Of a DNA stretch of 64,000 bases, positions 17,008-25,962 are shown one piece after another. The notes under the pieces are model-generated. The model had not been told where the DNA came from. It did no database searches and was given only the letters and a program-made list of their open reading frames with translations. This stretch comes from Solihabitans fulvus. Lineage in GTDB: Bacteria; Actinomycetota; Actinomycetes; Mycobacteriales; Pseudonocardiaceae. Positions within the stretch are counted from its first letter, which is position 1; each line of letters starts with the position of its first letter. The DNA lies in NCBI RefSeq assembly GCF_008386585.1, contig NZ_VUOB01000002.1, positions 62,001-126,000 of the forward strand, read 5' to 3'. A program made the translations under genes and the position numbers.

Positions 17008-17942
17008 TCCGCGTTGCTCCGGCGCGCGTGTTCCAACGCCTGCAACGTCTGTAGCGCGATCTGGTCGCGGATCCTGGCCACCAGGGCGTTCCACTGGAGG
17101 CTGAAGCCCGGCCGCTGCTCCAGCGCGTCCCACAGCATCCGCATGGCGGGGTCCACGTGCGCGCCCGGCATCCACAGGTGCAGCAGGCGTTCCATCGCCG
17201 CGCTGAGGATGTCGATGCTGTCGCGGCCGCCGATCCGGCCCCGGCCGGCCTGTTCGAGCACGAGCCCGAGCGTGGTCAGCAGCCAGTCGTGCAGCGCGAA
17301 GTCCTCGCAGAAGCGGACGGCCAGCCCGATCTGGTCCTCGCGCACGGTCAGCTCGACCGTGCGCAGCACCTCGTCGTCGAGGCGCACCACGGCCCTCGGC
17401 GTCGCGGAGTCGCCGAACCTGGCCACCCACCGCACCCTGGTCGGCCGGGACCGCACGGACGTGACGTGGTCGAGCTGCGGACGCATCTGCACGCCGCCGA
17501 TGAGGTGCTCGCTCACCGAGCCGAGGTCCAGCGTCGCCAGCGGCGTGACCTCGCCGAGGTAGCCCTCCGCCAGGTCCGCCGCGTCGGCGGCGCTGGTCAC
17601 CTCGACCACCCCGGGCTGGCCTGCGTAGTGCGACCACGCCAGCCGGTTGCCGGCCTCCGCCCGCCGCAGCCGCGCCGTGGCCACGCCCTGGAGCACCAGC
17701 CCGCCGGTGATCACCGCTCGGGAGTGCACCGTGCCGATGCCGCGCGCCTTCGCGGTGGACCCGGTGGCCAGGCGGCAGTCGATGCCGGTGGTCAGCTCAG
17801 GCGACACCGCGCGGCCGATGGGGCGCTCCATGGTCAGCACGCGCTGCCCAGGCACCAGGCCGAGCAGCTGCGTCACGACCGCCCTTGGCAGCGGCCCGGT
17901 GTTGTGCAGCAGGCAGGTTCGAATCTCGCCGACGACCAGCAC
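17001..17942 (-). CDS. SCO2521-family protein
   Basis: 313 residues from a GTG at 17942. No enzymatic motif visible. I recognise the set by order and flavour: these genes match the conserved actinobacterial SCO2524-2523-2522-2521 block, whose members carry only locus-based family names. This one opens with LVVGEIRTCLLHNTGPLPRA, has a central segment around WVARFGDSATPRAVVRLDD, and ends in a helical region (WNALVARIRDQIALQTLQAL). It starts 9 nt after the SCO2522-type stop and overlaps the acetyltransferase start, so it is clearly co-transcribed. Confidence 0.7.
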   Translation of the reverse strand: MLVVGEIRTCLLHNTGPLPRAVVTQLLGLVPGQRVLTMERPIGRAVSPELTTGIDCRLATGSTAKARGIGTVHSRAVITGGLVLQGVATARLRRAEAGNRLAWSHYAGQPGVVEVTSAADAADLAEGYLGEVTPLATLDLGSVSEHLIGGVQMRPQLDHVTSVRSRPTRVRWVARFGDSATPRAVVRLDDEVLRTVELTVREDQIGLAVRFCEDFALHDWLLTTLGLVLEQAGRGRIGGRDSIDILSAAMERLLHLWMPGAHVDPAMRMLWDALEQRPGFSLQWNALVARIRDQIALQTLQALEHARRSNAEW

Positions 17943-17951
17943 GCGACCGCC

Positions 17952-18959
17952 TCAGGATCCTTCGATGAACACGTGCGACAGCCGCTCGGTGACGCTGCGC
18001 GGCACCCGCAGGCCCTCGGCCGCGCCGCGCGTCACCACCTGCTCGGTCACCGCGTCGTCCAGACCGAGGTGCCCGAGGATCACGCCGACCGCGTGCTCGA
18101 TGGGCAGGTACCAGCGCGGCAGGATCGACATCGAGCGGTAGGCGGCGAACGGGCTGGCGTGCTTGTTCAACCGGATCACCGCCGGCAGCTCGCTCCACCG
18201 GTCCGGCCACGACGCGTCGTCCTGCCACTGCTGCGGTTGCGCCACCGCGTCGCCGTAGTGGCGCAGCATGCCCAGCCGCAGCAGCTGCCAGACCGAGGCG
18301 AGGAACGGGCAGGACCAGGCGCGCAGCGGCAGCGCCTCGCCGTTGACCTTGTCGTCGGCGTCCTTCCACATCTCCACGTCGAGGAAGATCGAGTGGTTGC
18401 GCTTGCCGAACTCCTGCGGCGGCCGCCACCGTCGCGACCGCATGGCCTGGTCGGACCCGAGGTCGCCGGACCGCTCCCCGTTGCACAGCCAGCCCGACTC
18501 GTGCGCTGGCGGGCGGGAGCCGTTGGTGCCGGGGGCGGGCTCCGGCAGCAGCCTCGCGGCGGTCAGCTCGGCCAGCGGCACGTCGTCGGCGACGCAGCAG
18601 CCTGCCTCGCGCGCGACGTAGTCGATCCGCACGTCGCACTCGGCGGCGATGCCGACCAGCCGGTCCATGATCGCGGCGGGGCTGGTGTCGTTGCGGAAGT
18701 AGTCGTCCATCAGCAGACAGGTGCTGACCCTCGGCTTCGCGCCACCGGTGTCGACGGCGGCGGTCGCCGCGGCGACCCACGGCGCGACGCGCTGGAACTG
18801 CCCCCTGATCCAGTCGTCGCCCCTGAGCAGGTCCTCCATGTAGAAGTGCCCCACCTCGATGGACAGGTGGGACAGCGGCACCGCGCGCACCTGGTCGTGC
18901 TCGGTCGCCTCGCTGTAGATGGCAGCGCCGACGGTGTCGTTGTGCACGGGCCCCTCCAT
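17952..18959 (-). CDS. SCO2522-family protein
   Basis: 335 residues from the ATG at 18959. A GTG at 18980, overlapping the upstream stop as GTGA, and a GTG at 18947 just after GGAGGGG are alternative starts. Contains AVPLSHLSIEVGHFYMEDLL near the N-terminus and STCLLMDDYFRNDTSPAAIM, which look like an acidic catalytic or metal site, and NHSIFLDVEMWKD later. Five Cys are present, including a CC pair (EAGCCVADD). No known fold assigned. Belongs to the conserved four-gene block; function undescribed as far as I know. Confidence 0.7.
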   Translation of the reverse strand: MEGPVHNDTVGAAIYSEATEHDQVRAVPLSHLSIEVGHFYMEDLLRGDDWIRGQFQRVAPWVAAATAAVDTGGAKPRVSTCLLMDDYFRNDTSPAAIMDRLVGIAAECDVRIDYVAREAGCCVADDVPLAELTAARLLPEPAPGTNGSRPPAHESGWLCNGERSGDLGSDQAMRSRRWRPPQEFGKRNHSIFLDVEMWKDADDKVNGEALPLRAWSCPFLASVWQLLRLGMLRHYGDAVAQPQQWQDDASWPDRWSELPAVIRLNKHASPFAAYRSMSILPRWYLPIEHAVGVILGHLGLDDAVTEQVVTRGAAEGLRVPRSVTERLSHVFIEGS

Positions 18960-18976
18960 GTCGTGCCCGGCCGGCC

Positions 18977-19894
18977 TCACGTCGCGAGCGCTTCCCAGAC
19001 GACGGGATCGGTCAGTTTCCAGGCCAGTTCCCGGAACGACTGCACCGTCTCCGGGTTGGCGATGTTGCCGGCGACGTCGGCGTCCGAGATGACCTGCTCC
19101 CGCCACTGCAACACGGGCTCCATCGGCGTCTCGCCGAGCGTCCTGCTGTGGCCGACCCTGTTGCGCAGCGCCAACTGCTTGAGCTCGTCGTTGCAGGTAC
19201 GCAGCCACTTGGCCTGCGCGGCCCTGCCCGCGGCGAGCGGCGAGTTCAGTGCGGGCACCGCGGTGCGGACGAACCGGATCGAGTCCTCCAGCCTGCCGAC
19301 GTCGTGCCCAGCGTCGGCACCGGTGTCGAGCAGCCCGTGCTCGCCGTAGACGAGGCCGTGCGCGGCCACGATGTGCTGCCGCGTCCAGCGGTGGAACACC
19401 AGCCACCGCACGGCCACCGACGCCAGCTCCGACTGCGCGGTCGCCTCGAGCGCCATCTCGACCGCGTGCGAGCGGCCCGCGCTGAGGTCGACGACGCACA
19501 CGTCGAACTCCTGGTCCAGCCTGCGGAACAGCTCGACGCACCGCTGGATGTTCCCCGGCTTGCTGGAGAACTCCGCGCCGCCCCGGTCGCCCGGGTACAG
19601 CACGAGCCTGCCGGCCTTGGCGTGCGTGGCCCGCAGCCCCTGCCGGTCGGAGTGGTCGCGCACCTCGAGCGACTGCGGGTTGGCGACGTCACCGACCACA
19701 TAGGAGTGCAGGCCGCCGTGGTCGATGCCCCGGTCGACCTTGGCGATCTCGAAGATCGCGCCCGCGGTCGGCGAGCCGAAGTCGAAGTCGAGATAGGCGA
19801 CGTCATGTCGTTGCAGCGACAGGTGATACGCGACGTTGCAGCTGGTCACCGACCGTCCGGTGCCGCCCTTGTCGGAGGACGCGAAGACCAGCAT
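18977..19894 (-). CDS. SCO2523-family variant P-loop ATPase (ParA/Mrp-like)
   Basis: 305 residues. N-terminus LVFASSDKGGTGRSVTSCNV is a ParA/MinD-type deviant Walker A: the family's first (signature) Lys is present in DKGG, but the canonical GK(S/T) Lys is Arg (GTGRS). Then VAYLDFDFGSPTAGAIFEI matches the switch I region and FDVCVVDLSAGRSHAVEMAL the Walker B region. The family is described by its locus-based name as a variant P-loop protein. Starts 2 bp after the SCO2524-type stop. Possible role: nucleotide-dependent switch organising the rest of the set. Confidence 0.8.
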   Translation of the reverse strand: MLVFASSDKGGTGRSVTSCNVAYHLSLQRHDVAYLDFDFGSPTAGAIFEIAKVDRGIDHGGLHSYVVGDVANPQSLEVRDHSDRQGLRATHAKAGRLVLYPGDRGGAEFSSKPGNIQRCVELFRRLDQEFDVCVVDLSAGRSHAVEMALEATAQSELASVAVRWLVFHRWTRQHIVAAHGLVYGEHGLLDTGADAGHDVGRLEDSIRFVRTAVPALNSPLAAGRAAQAKWLRTCNDELKQLALRNRVGHSRTLGETPMEPVLQWREQVISDADVAGNIANPETVQSFRELAWKLTDPVVWEALAT

Positions 19895-19896
19895 GG

Positions 19897-21765
19897 CTAG
19901 ATGCTCCTCGAGGCGTCGAGGCGGGCGACGGCAAGCTCGTCGAGTTCGCGCAACGCCTCAAGCGCGAGGGCGTTGGCCGTGGACGGTCGCTCGTTGATGA
20001 TCCTGCGGGCCCTGGTCAGCATCGCCTCGATCCGCCCGAGGCCGACGTGCATCGCGGACTGGTCATCGGTGTCGGCCTCCAGCAGCTCCTGGTTCAACAG
20101 GTGGTCGGCCTCGTTGAGCAGGTCGAGCGCGCTGACGATCATCTGCGGGCTGCGCAGCGGTGCCACCTCGAACGTGCGCACCGCCGTGACCAGCGCTTCG
20201 ACCACCCGCTCCGTCAGGTACCAGGACGGCCGGTCCTCCGCGACGGCGGCATCGGTGGCCTCGCCGGGATAGAAGATGCTGGCCGGGTCGTCCCAGAGCC
20301 CCGAGGCCAGACCACCGGTCAGCTTGCGCCGCATCAGGTGCTCCATCGTCGCCTCGGCGATCAGCATCAGCTGGTCGCGGGCGTGCACGTTGGCCGACAG
20401 CCGCGCGCCCTCCAGCGACCGCTTCAGCAGCAGGGGAGCGAAGTCGGCGACGCTCCAGAACAGCTGGGGGCCCAGCTTGTCCGACCCGCCGAGCTGCATG
20501 TAGACGCCGGGCACGTGCAGGGCGACCGCCTGGTCCCCGCGCGTCACCCTGCTGGTGATCCGGCCGCGCCTGGCCAGCTCCTCAAGGACCTCAACGGCGC
20601 GGGTCAGGTCGTCGTCGGTGGCCTCGCGGTTGACCAGGTCCTGGATCAGCACCGCGGAGACGAGCAGACTGTAGTAGTCGGACTCCTCGCCGTCGGAGGT
20701 GCGCCACGGGATGTCCTCAAGCGGCCAGCGCTTCCCGCCGAACCGGGCGATCGTGGACCAGTAGCGCTGGGTGAGCTCCCAACGCAGCTGGAGCGCGTCG
20801 GCGAGGCGGCGCTGCTCCTCGTCGAGCAACCCGAGTTCGCGGGTGCGCTGCGACCTGAGGTCGTTGATCCCGTCGAGCGCGACGACCGTGAAGTACAGGT
20901 AGGGCCGGTCCTCGGCGACGCCCTGCCGTACCGCGATCTCCTCGGGGACGAAGTCGATCGGCGCGGCGCGGCTCGCGATGCCCCACGACCAGCCGCACTC
21001 GAACAGCAGGTTCTCGTTGTCCAGCCCGACTTCCGCGTCGACACCGATGCGGACGTCGTCGCGCAGCCTCGTCTGCACCCTGCTGAGCCGGTCCTTCAGG
21101 TTGCTCAGCACGACGGGTTCCGGCGCGTCGCTCTGGTTCACCATGCCCAGCATCACCTTGCCGGCACGGGAGTCGGGCTCCACCGTGTTCACCACGAAGC
21201 TGCGGAGCAGGCCGACCATCGCGGCGGTGAGCCGCCTGCCGACCGCCCGCTCCAGGTCGTCGACCTTCGTGCGCAGCTCGGGCCGCCGAGCGGTCTCCGG
21301 CTTGTACACCGCGATGAAGCCCAGTGCGGCCAGGCACAGCGTCACCGACATCGAGTAGTCGTCGACGATGCCGAGCGCGAGCTGCTCCTCGGTGACCTGC
21401 GGCCGCGGCGCGTCGGGGTCGGTGCGGGTCCGCAGGTAGCTGTGGCCGGCGAAGATCGGCTCGCCGCCCTCGTCGGTGTAGCGGGAGACGTAGTCGGCGA
21501 GCACGTCGATGACGACCCTGGGGATCCTGATGCTGTCGCCGAGCGGCTTGAGCGTGCTCAGCACGTCGTCGGCCATCGCGTCGGGCCGGTCCAGCGCCAG
21601 GTTCTCGATCTCCGTCGCGGGGTAGAGCAGCGTCAGCAGCTGCTCGGCGTCGCTGATCGAGTTGGCCTCGTCCCGGCCGCCCCAGACCCACTTCCCGTCC
21701 TGGAAGGACGCGCTCACGACCGAGCGCCAGACATCGAGGATGTGTTGCCTCGGTTGGATCCTCAC
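19897..21765 (-). CDS. SCO2524-family protein
   Basis: 622 residues from a GTG at 21765. First gene of the four-gene block. Begins RQHILDVWRSVVSASFQDGK and WVWGGRDEANSISDAEQLLT, a conserved opening in the family, and is largely helical thereafter with no membrane segment or recognisable active site. The repeated Trp/Gly/Asp-rich patches may form a binding surface. Size suggests a scaffold or effector working with the P-loop protein that follows 2 bp later. Function unknown. Confidence 0.7.
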   Translation of the reverse strand: MRIQPRQHILDVWRSVVSASFQDGKWVWGGRDEANSISDAEQLLTLLYPATEIENLALDRPDAMADDVLSTLKPLGDSIRIPRVVIDVLADYVSRYTDEGGEPIFAGHSYLRTRTDPDAPRPQVTEEQLALGIVDDYSMSVTLCLAALGFIAVYKPETARRPELRTKVDDLERAVGRRLTAAMVGLLRSFVVNTVEPDSRAGKVMLGMVNQSDAPEPVVLSNLKDRLSRVQTRLRDDVRIGVDAEVGLDNENLLFECGWSWGIASRAAPIDFVPEEIAVRQGVAEDRPYLYFTVVALDGINDLRSQRTRELGLLDEEQRRLADALQLRWELTQRYWSTIARFGGKRWPLEDIPWRTSDGEESDYYSLLVSAVLIQDLVNREATDDDLTRAVEVLEELARRGRITSRVTRGDQAVALHVPGVYMQLGGSDKLGPQLFWSVADFAPLLLKRSLEGARLSANVHARDQLMLIAEATMEHLMRRKLTGGLASGLWDDPASIFYPGEATDAAVAEDRPSWYLTERVVEALVTAVRTFEVAPLRSPQMIVSALDLLNEADHLLNQELLEADTDDQSAMHVGLGRIEAMLTRARRIINERPSTANALALEALRELDELAVARLDASRSI

Positions 21766-21928
21766 CTTGAGCCACCCCGTGAGTCAGCCGCTGCGCGATA
21801 GGCGCGCCGCACAGGCAGCGAGCCCAAAAACCCGTTGCGGCGAGGTGGAACCTAGCAGAACACGAGCTGACCATGCGGGTGATCCCGGCATGCTGGCCCC
21901 CGGCCGCCGCCCGGTCAGCGGCCCTCGG

Positions 21929-23146
21929 TCAGCGGCGCGAGGTCCAGTGCGTCGGCGACGCGGTCAGCGCGGTCTCGCTCGGCCGCCGGTAGATGTGGAT
22001 ATAGGCCAACGAGGCCAACAACACCGTCGTCGTGGCCGTCCACGGCCAGGCCACCGGCGAGTACTTGGTCGCCAGCACCCCGGTGACCGGCGCGAGGCAG
22101 ACCAGGATCTGGAGCGTCCGGAGGGTGAGGCTGCTGGTGAACCTGGCCGCGATGGAGAAACGCGAGTGCATGTAGAAATACAGCGCGAGCGTGCTCGCGG
22201 CCGCGGTGGTGAACGACGCGACGGCCGAGCTGGCGACCTGGGAGAACGTGGCCGGGAGCGAGATGAGAAACGGGAGAACGCCGCCGTACTCGGACAGCGT
22301 GTTGCCCAGTTTCATGTAGTTTCCGAAATTGTTCGAGCGGATTCTGGACAGCTCGCCGGAGGCGTTGGCGTAGACGACCAGCGCCATGGTGGAGGCGAAG
22401 GCCGCGCCGATCAGCAGTATCCGAACGTCGTCGGGATAGTTGGACGAGGCGAACGAAAAACCGAGCACGAAGGTGATCGCGGCGAGCATCGTGCCGGCGA
22501 AGTTGACCCCGCTCTGGCTCTCGTCGGACTGGAGCAGCGCGACGTCCTCGCGCTCGAAGCGGGACACCTCGAACGCGGGGCCCGACGGCATCGGAACCGC
22601 GGCGGTGATCACGTGATCGTCCGACTGGAGCAGGAAGGACAGGTGCGACCACGAGGTGAGCGGCACGATGAACCGCTCGTCCGGGTCGACGTACTGCCGG
22701 CGGCTCTTGTGCTGTAGGTAGAAACGGTGCACGCCGAAACCGCAGTAGTCATACATGATGGTCCTGACGATGAATCTGCGTGAGAACAGCAGCCGCAGCA
22801 TCGCGAGATTGTCCGGACTGGCGACGGCGGATATCGATCGCTCGGTCGCGTACTCACTGTTCAGCGTGTTGTCCAGCAGGTGCCCGCCGAGGCCCTGCTG
22901 ACGAAACTCGGGATGCACCGCGACCGCGTTGATGTACAGATGGTGGTCGATGGGAAGATTCAGCTGGGCGAACGCCACTATGCGGTCGCCGATCGCGCAC
23001 ACCTGCACCAGATCGCCTGCCACGCAGGCCGGGAGCTCACTCGGCGCCGAAGGCTTGTGGATCACGTTGTCGACCGGGAAGCACAATGTGTAGAGAATTT
23101 CGAGCTGAGGTAGGTCCTCGGCGACGGCTAATCGAAACACCATCAT
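21929..23146 (-). CDS. GNAT acetyltransferase domain fused to a multi-spanning membrane domain
   Basis: 405 residues from the ATG at 23146 (ATG at 23143 and GTG at 23152 also possible; no clear ribosome-binding site). Residues ~1-170 form a GNAT domain, with motif A in YINAVAVHPEFRQQGLGGHL and a following LRLLFSRRFIVRTIMY. After a linker, about six membrane helices follow from residue ~225 (for example ILLIGAAFASTMALVVYANA and TTTVLLASLAYIHIY). The fusion of a cytosolic acetyltransferase to a 6-helix domain is uncommon. Lies 163 bp upstream of the SCO2524-type gene on the same strand. Confidence 0.65.
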   Translation of the reverse strand: MMVFRLAVAEDLPQLEILYTLCFPVDNVIHKPSAPSELPACVAGDLVQVCAIGDRIVAFAQLNLPIDHHLYINAVAVHPEFRQQGLGGHLLDNTLNSEYATERSISAVASPDNLAMLRLLFSRRFIVRTIMYDYCGFGVHRFYLQHKSRRQYVDPDERFIVPLTSWSHLSFLLQSDDHVITAAVPMPSGPAFEVSRFEREDVALLQSDESQSGVNFAGTMLAAITFVLGFSFASSNYPDDVRILLIGAAFASTMALVVYANASGELSRIRSNNFGNYMKLGNTLSEYGGVLPFLISLPATFSQVASSAVASFTTAAASTLALYFYMHSRFSIAARFTSSLTLRTLQILVCLAPVTGVLATKYSPVAWPWTATTTVLLASLAYIHIYRRPSETALTASPTHWTSRR

Positions 23147-23313
23147 TGTCACATCGTATCGCGCACAAAGATGCGCGGTAAAGGTCACGGTATTGTCAAC
23201 GCGATCCGCTGCGGAGCGTGCCGGCGAATGGGTCGTATAGGGCATTCCTGCGAACTCGCCGGCCTGTGCGATGCTCCTGCCGGGGTAGTGATGACACACG
23301 AACGGAGCAGGCC

Positions 23314-23622
23314 GTGATCCTCGAGGTGGCGACGCTGGACGTGATTCCCGGCAGGGAGGCCGAGTTCGAGCTGGCGTTCCGCGAGGCCCGCACGGTGATC
23401 GCCGCCTCCCACGGCTTCCTCGGTCTCGACCTGCGTCGGTGCGTCGAACGGCCCAGCGCCTACCTTCTCCTGGTGCGCTGGGAATCCGTCGAGGACCACG
23501 AGATCGGGTTCCGGCAGGGGCCGCACTACCCGAGGTGGAAGCAGCTGCTGCACCACTTCTACGACCCGTTCCCCACCGTCGAGCACTACGCGCCAGTGCC
23601 TGGCGCGGAAGCGGGGCGGTGA
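23314..23622 (+). CDS. Antibiotic biosynthesis monooxygenase (ABM)-fold protein
   Basis: 102 residues from the GTG at 23314 (AGCAGG just upstream). Ferredoxin-like ABM fold: LEVATLDVIPGREAEFELAFREA, SHGFLGLDLRRCVERPSAYLL, WESVEDHEIGFRQGP. Many such proteins oxidise small aromatic or quinone-like substrates without cofactor or degrade haem; no heme-binding pattern is evident. Divergent from the GNAT-membrane gene, and followed by an AEC transporter after 9 bp. Confidence 0.8.
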   Translation: MILEVATLDVIPGREAEFELAFREARTVIAASHGFLGLDLRRCVERPSAYLLLVRWESVEDHEIGFRQGPHYPRWKQLLHHFYDPFPTVEHYAPVPGAEAGR

Positions 23623-23631
23623 CGCCGACCG

Positions 23632-24555
23632 ATGTCCGCCGTGCTCACGGCGTTCGCGCCCATCTGGGTGCTGACCGCCATCGGCTACCTCGCCGCGAGA
23701 TCGGGTGTGCTCGGCGAGCGGGCCGACGTGACGCTCGGGCGTTTCGCGTTCTATGTCGCGATGCCGGCGGTGCTGTTCACGACGCTGATGGGCAGCCCGA
23801 TCGGGCGGCTGGCCAACCGGGGCATGCTCGTCTTCGCGACCGGCACGATCGTCGTCGGCGCGATCGGCTTCGCGCTCAGCCGCTGGGTGTTCAGGCGGCG
23901 GCTGGCCGAGGCGGCCGTCGGCGCGATGTCGGCCAGCTACGTCAATTCCGCGAACCTGGGCATCCCGGTGGCCGTGCAGGTGCTTGGCGACTCCACGTTC
24001 ATCGCGGCCGTGGTGCTGTTCCAGGTCCTGGTGCTGACTCCGGTGGTGCTGACCGCCGTCGAGGCCGACACGAACGGCTCGGGCGGTAGGCGGCTGCGCG
24101 CGCTGCTGCTGTTGCCCGTGCGCAATCCGATCATCGCGGCCTCGATCGCCGGCGTGCTGGTCAGCGCGCTCGGCTGGCATCCGCCCGATGTCCTGACCCA
24201 GCCGATCCGCACCCTCGCCGGGGCCGGCGTGCCCACCGCGCTCATCGTGCTCGGCATGTCCTTGCACACCAAGGCCGATCCGCCGGCCGGCGGCGCCCGC
24301 GCCGAGCTCGGCTGGACCGTCGCGCTGAAGCTGATCGCGCAGCCCGCCGTCACCTACCTCGCCGGCAGGCTCCTCGGCGTCGACGGCCACCTGCTGTTCG
24401 CGGCCGTGGTGTGCGCCGCGCTGCCCACCGCGCAGAACGCCTTCGTGTTCGCCAACCAGTACCGGCTGGACGACCGGCTGCCGCGCAACGCGGTGCTGAC
24501 CTCCACGCTGCTGGCGATGATCTCGCTGTCCCTGGTCGCCTGGTTCATGGCCTGA
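23632..24555 (+). CDS. AEC-family (auxin efflux carrier-like) transporter
   Basis: 307 residues with about ten membrane helices. N-terminal FAPIWVLTAIGYLAARSGVLGERA and the AEC-type crossover segments YVNSANLGIPVAVQVLGDST and AALPTAQNAFVFANQYRLD are family hallmarks. These carriers move organic acids such as malate or malonate, or related anions; substrate unknown here. Starts 9 bp after the ABM gene stop, likely one transcript. Confidence 0.88.
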   Translation: MSAVLTAFAPIWVLTAIGYLAARSGVLGERADVTLGRFAFYVAMPAVLFTTLMGSPIGRLANRGMLVFATGTIVVGAIGFALSRWVFRRRLAEAAVGAMSASYVNSANLGIPVAVQVLGDSTFIAAVVLFQVLVLTPVVLTAVEADTNGSGGRRLRALLLLPVRNPIIAASIAGVLVSALGWHPPDVLTQPIRTLAGAGVPTALIVLGMSLHTKADPPAGGARAELGWTVALKLIAQPAVTYLAGRLLGVDGHLLFAAVVCAALPTAQNAFVFANQYRLDDRLPRNAVLTSTLLAMISLSLVAWFMA

Positions 24556-24623
24556 CCGGTCGGCTGTCCGCCGGTCGGCGGGTCTTGCGTTGCGCCATTC
24601 GGGTTCCTAGGGTGACCTTCCGT

Positions 24624-24657
24624 CGCCAGTGCGGTGTCCCCGGACACCGCACTGGCG
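24624..24657. promoter_or_regulatory. Perfect 16-bp inverted repeat before the MFS gene
   Basis: CGCCAGTGCGGTGTCC (24624-24639) and its exact complement (24642-24657) flank a 2-nt centre. It lies 68 bp after the AEC stop and 23 bp before the MFS start. A -10-like TAGGGT sits at 24608-24613, just upstream, so the palindrome would be in the start of the transcript. It may be an operator, an attenuating hairpin or the AEC terminator; no T-run follows. Confidence 0.6.
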
Positions 24658-24680
24658 CGATCACACTGGGGGAACACCGA

Positions 24681-25916
24681 ATGCTCAGCCGCTTCATGCC
24701 GCCGTCCGGCCCGCCGAGAGTGCTCGCCGTCGCGCAGCTGACCAACTCCGTCGGCGACGGCGCGTACTACGTGTCGTCCGCGCTCTACTTCACCCGCATC
24801 GTGGGGCTGTCGCCGACCCAGGTCGGCTTCGGGCTGACGCTCGGCTGGGCCATCGGATTCCTCGCCGGCGTCCCGCTCGGCCACCTGGCCGACCGGGCCG
24901 GCGCGCGGGGCACCGCCGCGCTGCTGGCCGTGGCGACCTCGGCGGCCGTCGGCTCGTTCCTGTTCGTCAGGTCGTTCCTGCCCTTCGTCATCGCCGTGTG
25001 CGTCTACGCCAGCTGCCAGTGCGGCAACACGGCCGCCAGGCAGGCGCTGCTGGCCGGACTGGTCGACCCGGTGAGCCGGACCGGGATCAGGGCGTTCCTC
25101 CAGTCCACGGTCAACGCGGGGCTCGCGGTCGGCGCGGCGATCGGCGGCGTGGCGCTGCACGCGGACACCACGGCCGCCTACCTCACGGTGTTCGCGATGG
25201 ACGCGGCGAGCTTCCTCGTCTGCGCGGTCGTGCTGCTCCGCCTGCCGACGGCGCCGCCGTCCGTCGCCGTCGCAGGGGAGCCGAGGCTGGCCGTGCTCAG
25301 GGACCGGCCCTACGCGCTGATCTCGTTCCTCAACATGATCATGTTGCTGCACATCCCGCTCATCAACCTCGCGATTCCACTGTGGATCGTCGAGCGCACC
25401 CAGGCACCGCGCTGGCTGGTGTCCGCGCTGCTGGTGCTCAACACGGCCACCGTCGTGGTGTTCCAGGTCAAGGTCGCCAGGCGCGTGGTCGACCTGGTCA
25501 CCGCCGCGCGGTCCGTGCGGTGGGCCGGCGTCGTGCTGCTCGGGTCGTGCGCGGTGTTCGCGGTGTCGGGGGCGGGATCGTCCGCGTGGACCGCGGCGGC
25601 CATCCTGCTGGTCGCCGCCGGACTCCAGGTGACCGGCGAGATGATGCAGGCCTCGGGAGCGTGGGAGATCAGCTTCGGCCTCGCGCCCGCCGCGAAGCAG
25701 GGGCAGTACCAAGGGTTCTTCGGCATGGGCATGGCGGTCGCCAGGATGCTCGGCCCGCTGCTGCTCACGCCGCTGCTGGTCACCTGGGGCGCGCCGGGCT
25801 GGCTGCTGCTCGGCGGCCTGTTCCTGGCCGCGGGTCTCGCGATGGGACCGGCCGTGCGGTGGGCCGACCGGAGCCGCGCCGCCGCCGTCGTGACCCCGCC
25901 GGTGCTGTCGGCCTAG
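24681..25916 (+). CDS. MFS transporter
   Basis: 411 residues from the ATG at 24681 with GGGGGAA upstream. Twelve predicted membrane helices; starts LAVAQLTNSVGDGAYYVSSA and has the MFS motif-A-like loop GHLADRAGARG between helices 2 and 3. Resembles drug-exporter-type MFS proteins of actinobacteria. A large palindrome precedes it, suggesting local regulation. Confidence 0.88.
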   Translation: MLSRFMPPSGPPRVLAVAQLTNSVGDGAYYVSSALYFTRIVGLSPTQVGFGLTLGWAIGFLAGVPLGHLADRAGARGTAALLAVATSAAVGSFLFVRSFLPFVIAVCVYASCQCGNTAARQALLAGLVDPVSRTGIRAFLQSTVNAGLAVGAAIGGVALHADTTAAYLTVFAMDAASFLVCAVVLLRLPTAPPSVAVAGEPRLAVLRDRPYALISFLNMIMLLHIPLINLAIPLWIVERTQAPRWLVSALLVLNTATVVVFQVKVARRVVDLVTAARSVRWAGVVLLGSCAVFAVSGAGSSAWTAAAILLVAAGLQVTGEMMQASGAWEISFGLAPAAKQGQYQGFFGMGMAVARMLGPLLLTPLLVTWGAPGWLLLGGLFLAAGLAMGPAVRWADRSRAAAVVTPPVLSA

Positions 25917-25962
25917 CGGCTTCGCCCGGATACCGGCCGGCCGCACGGGACGCGTCCGCGAG

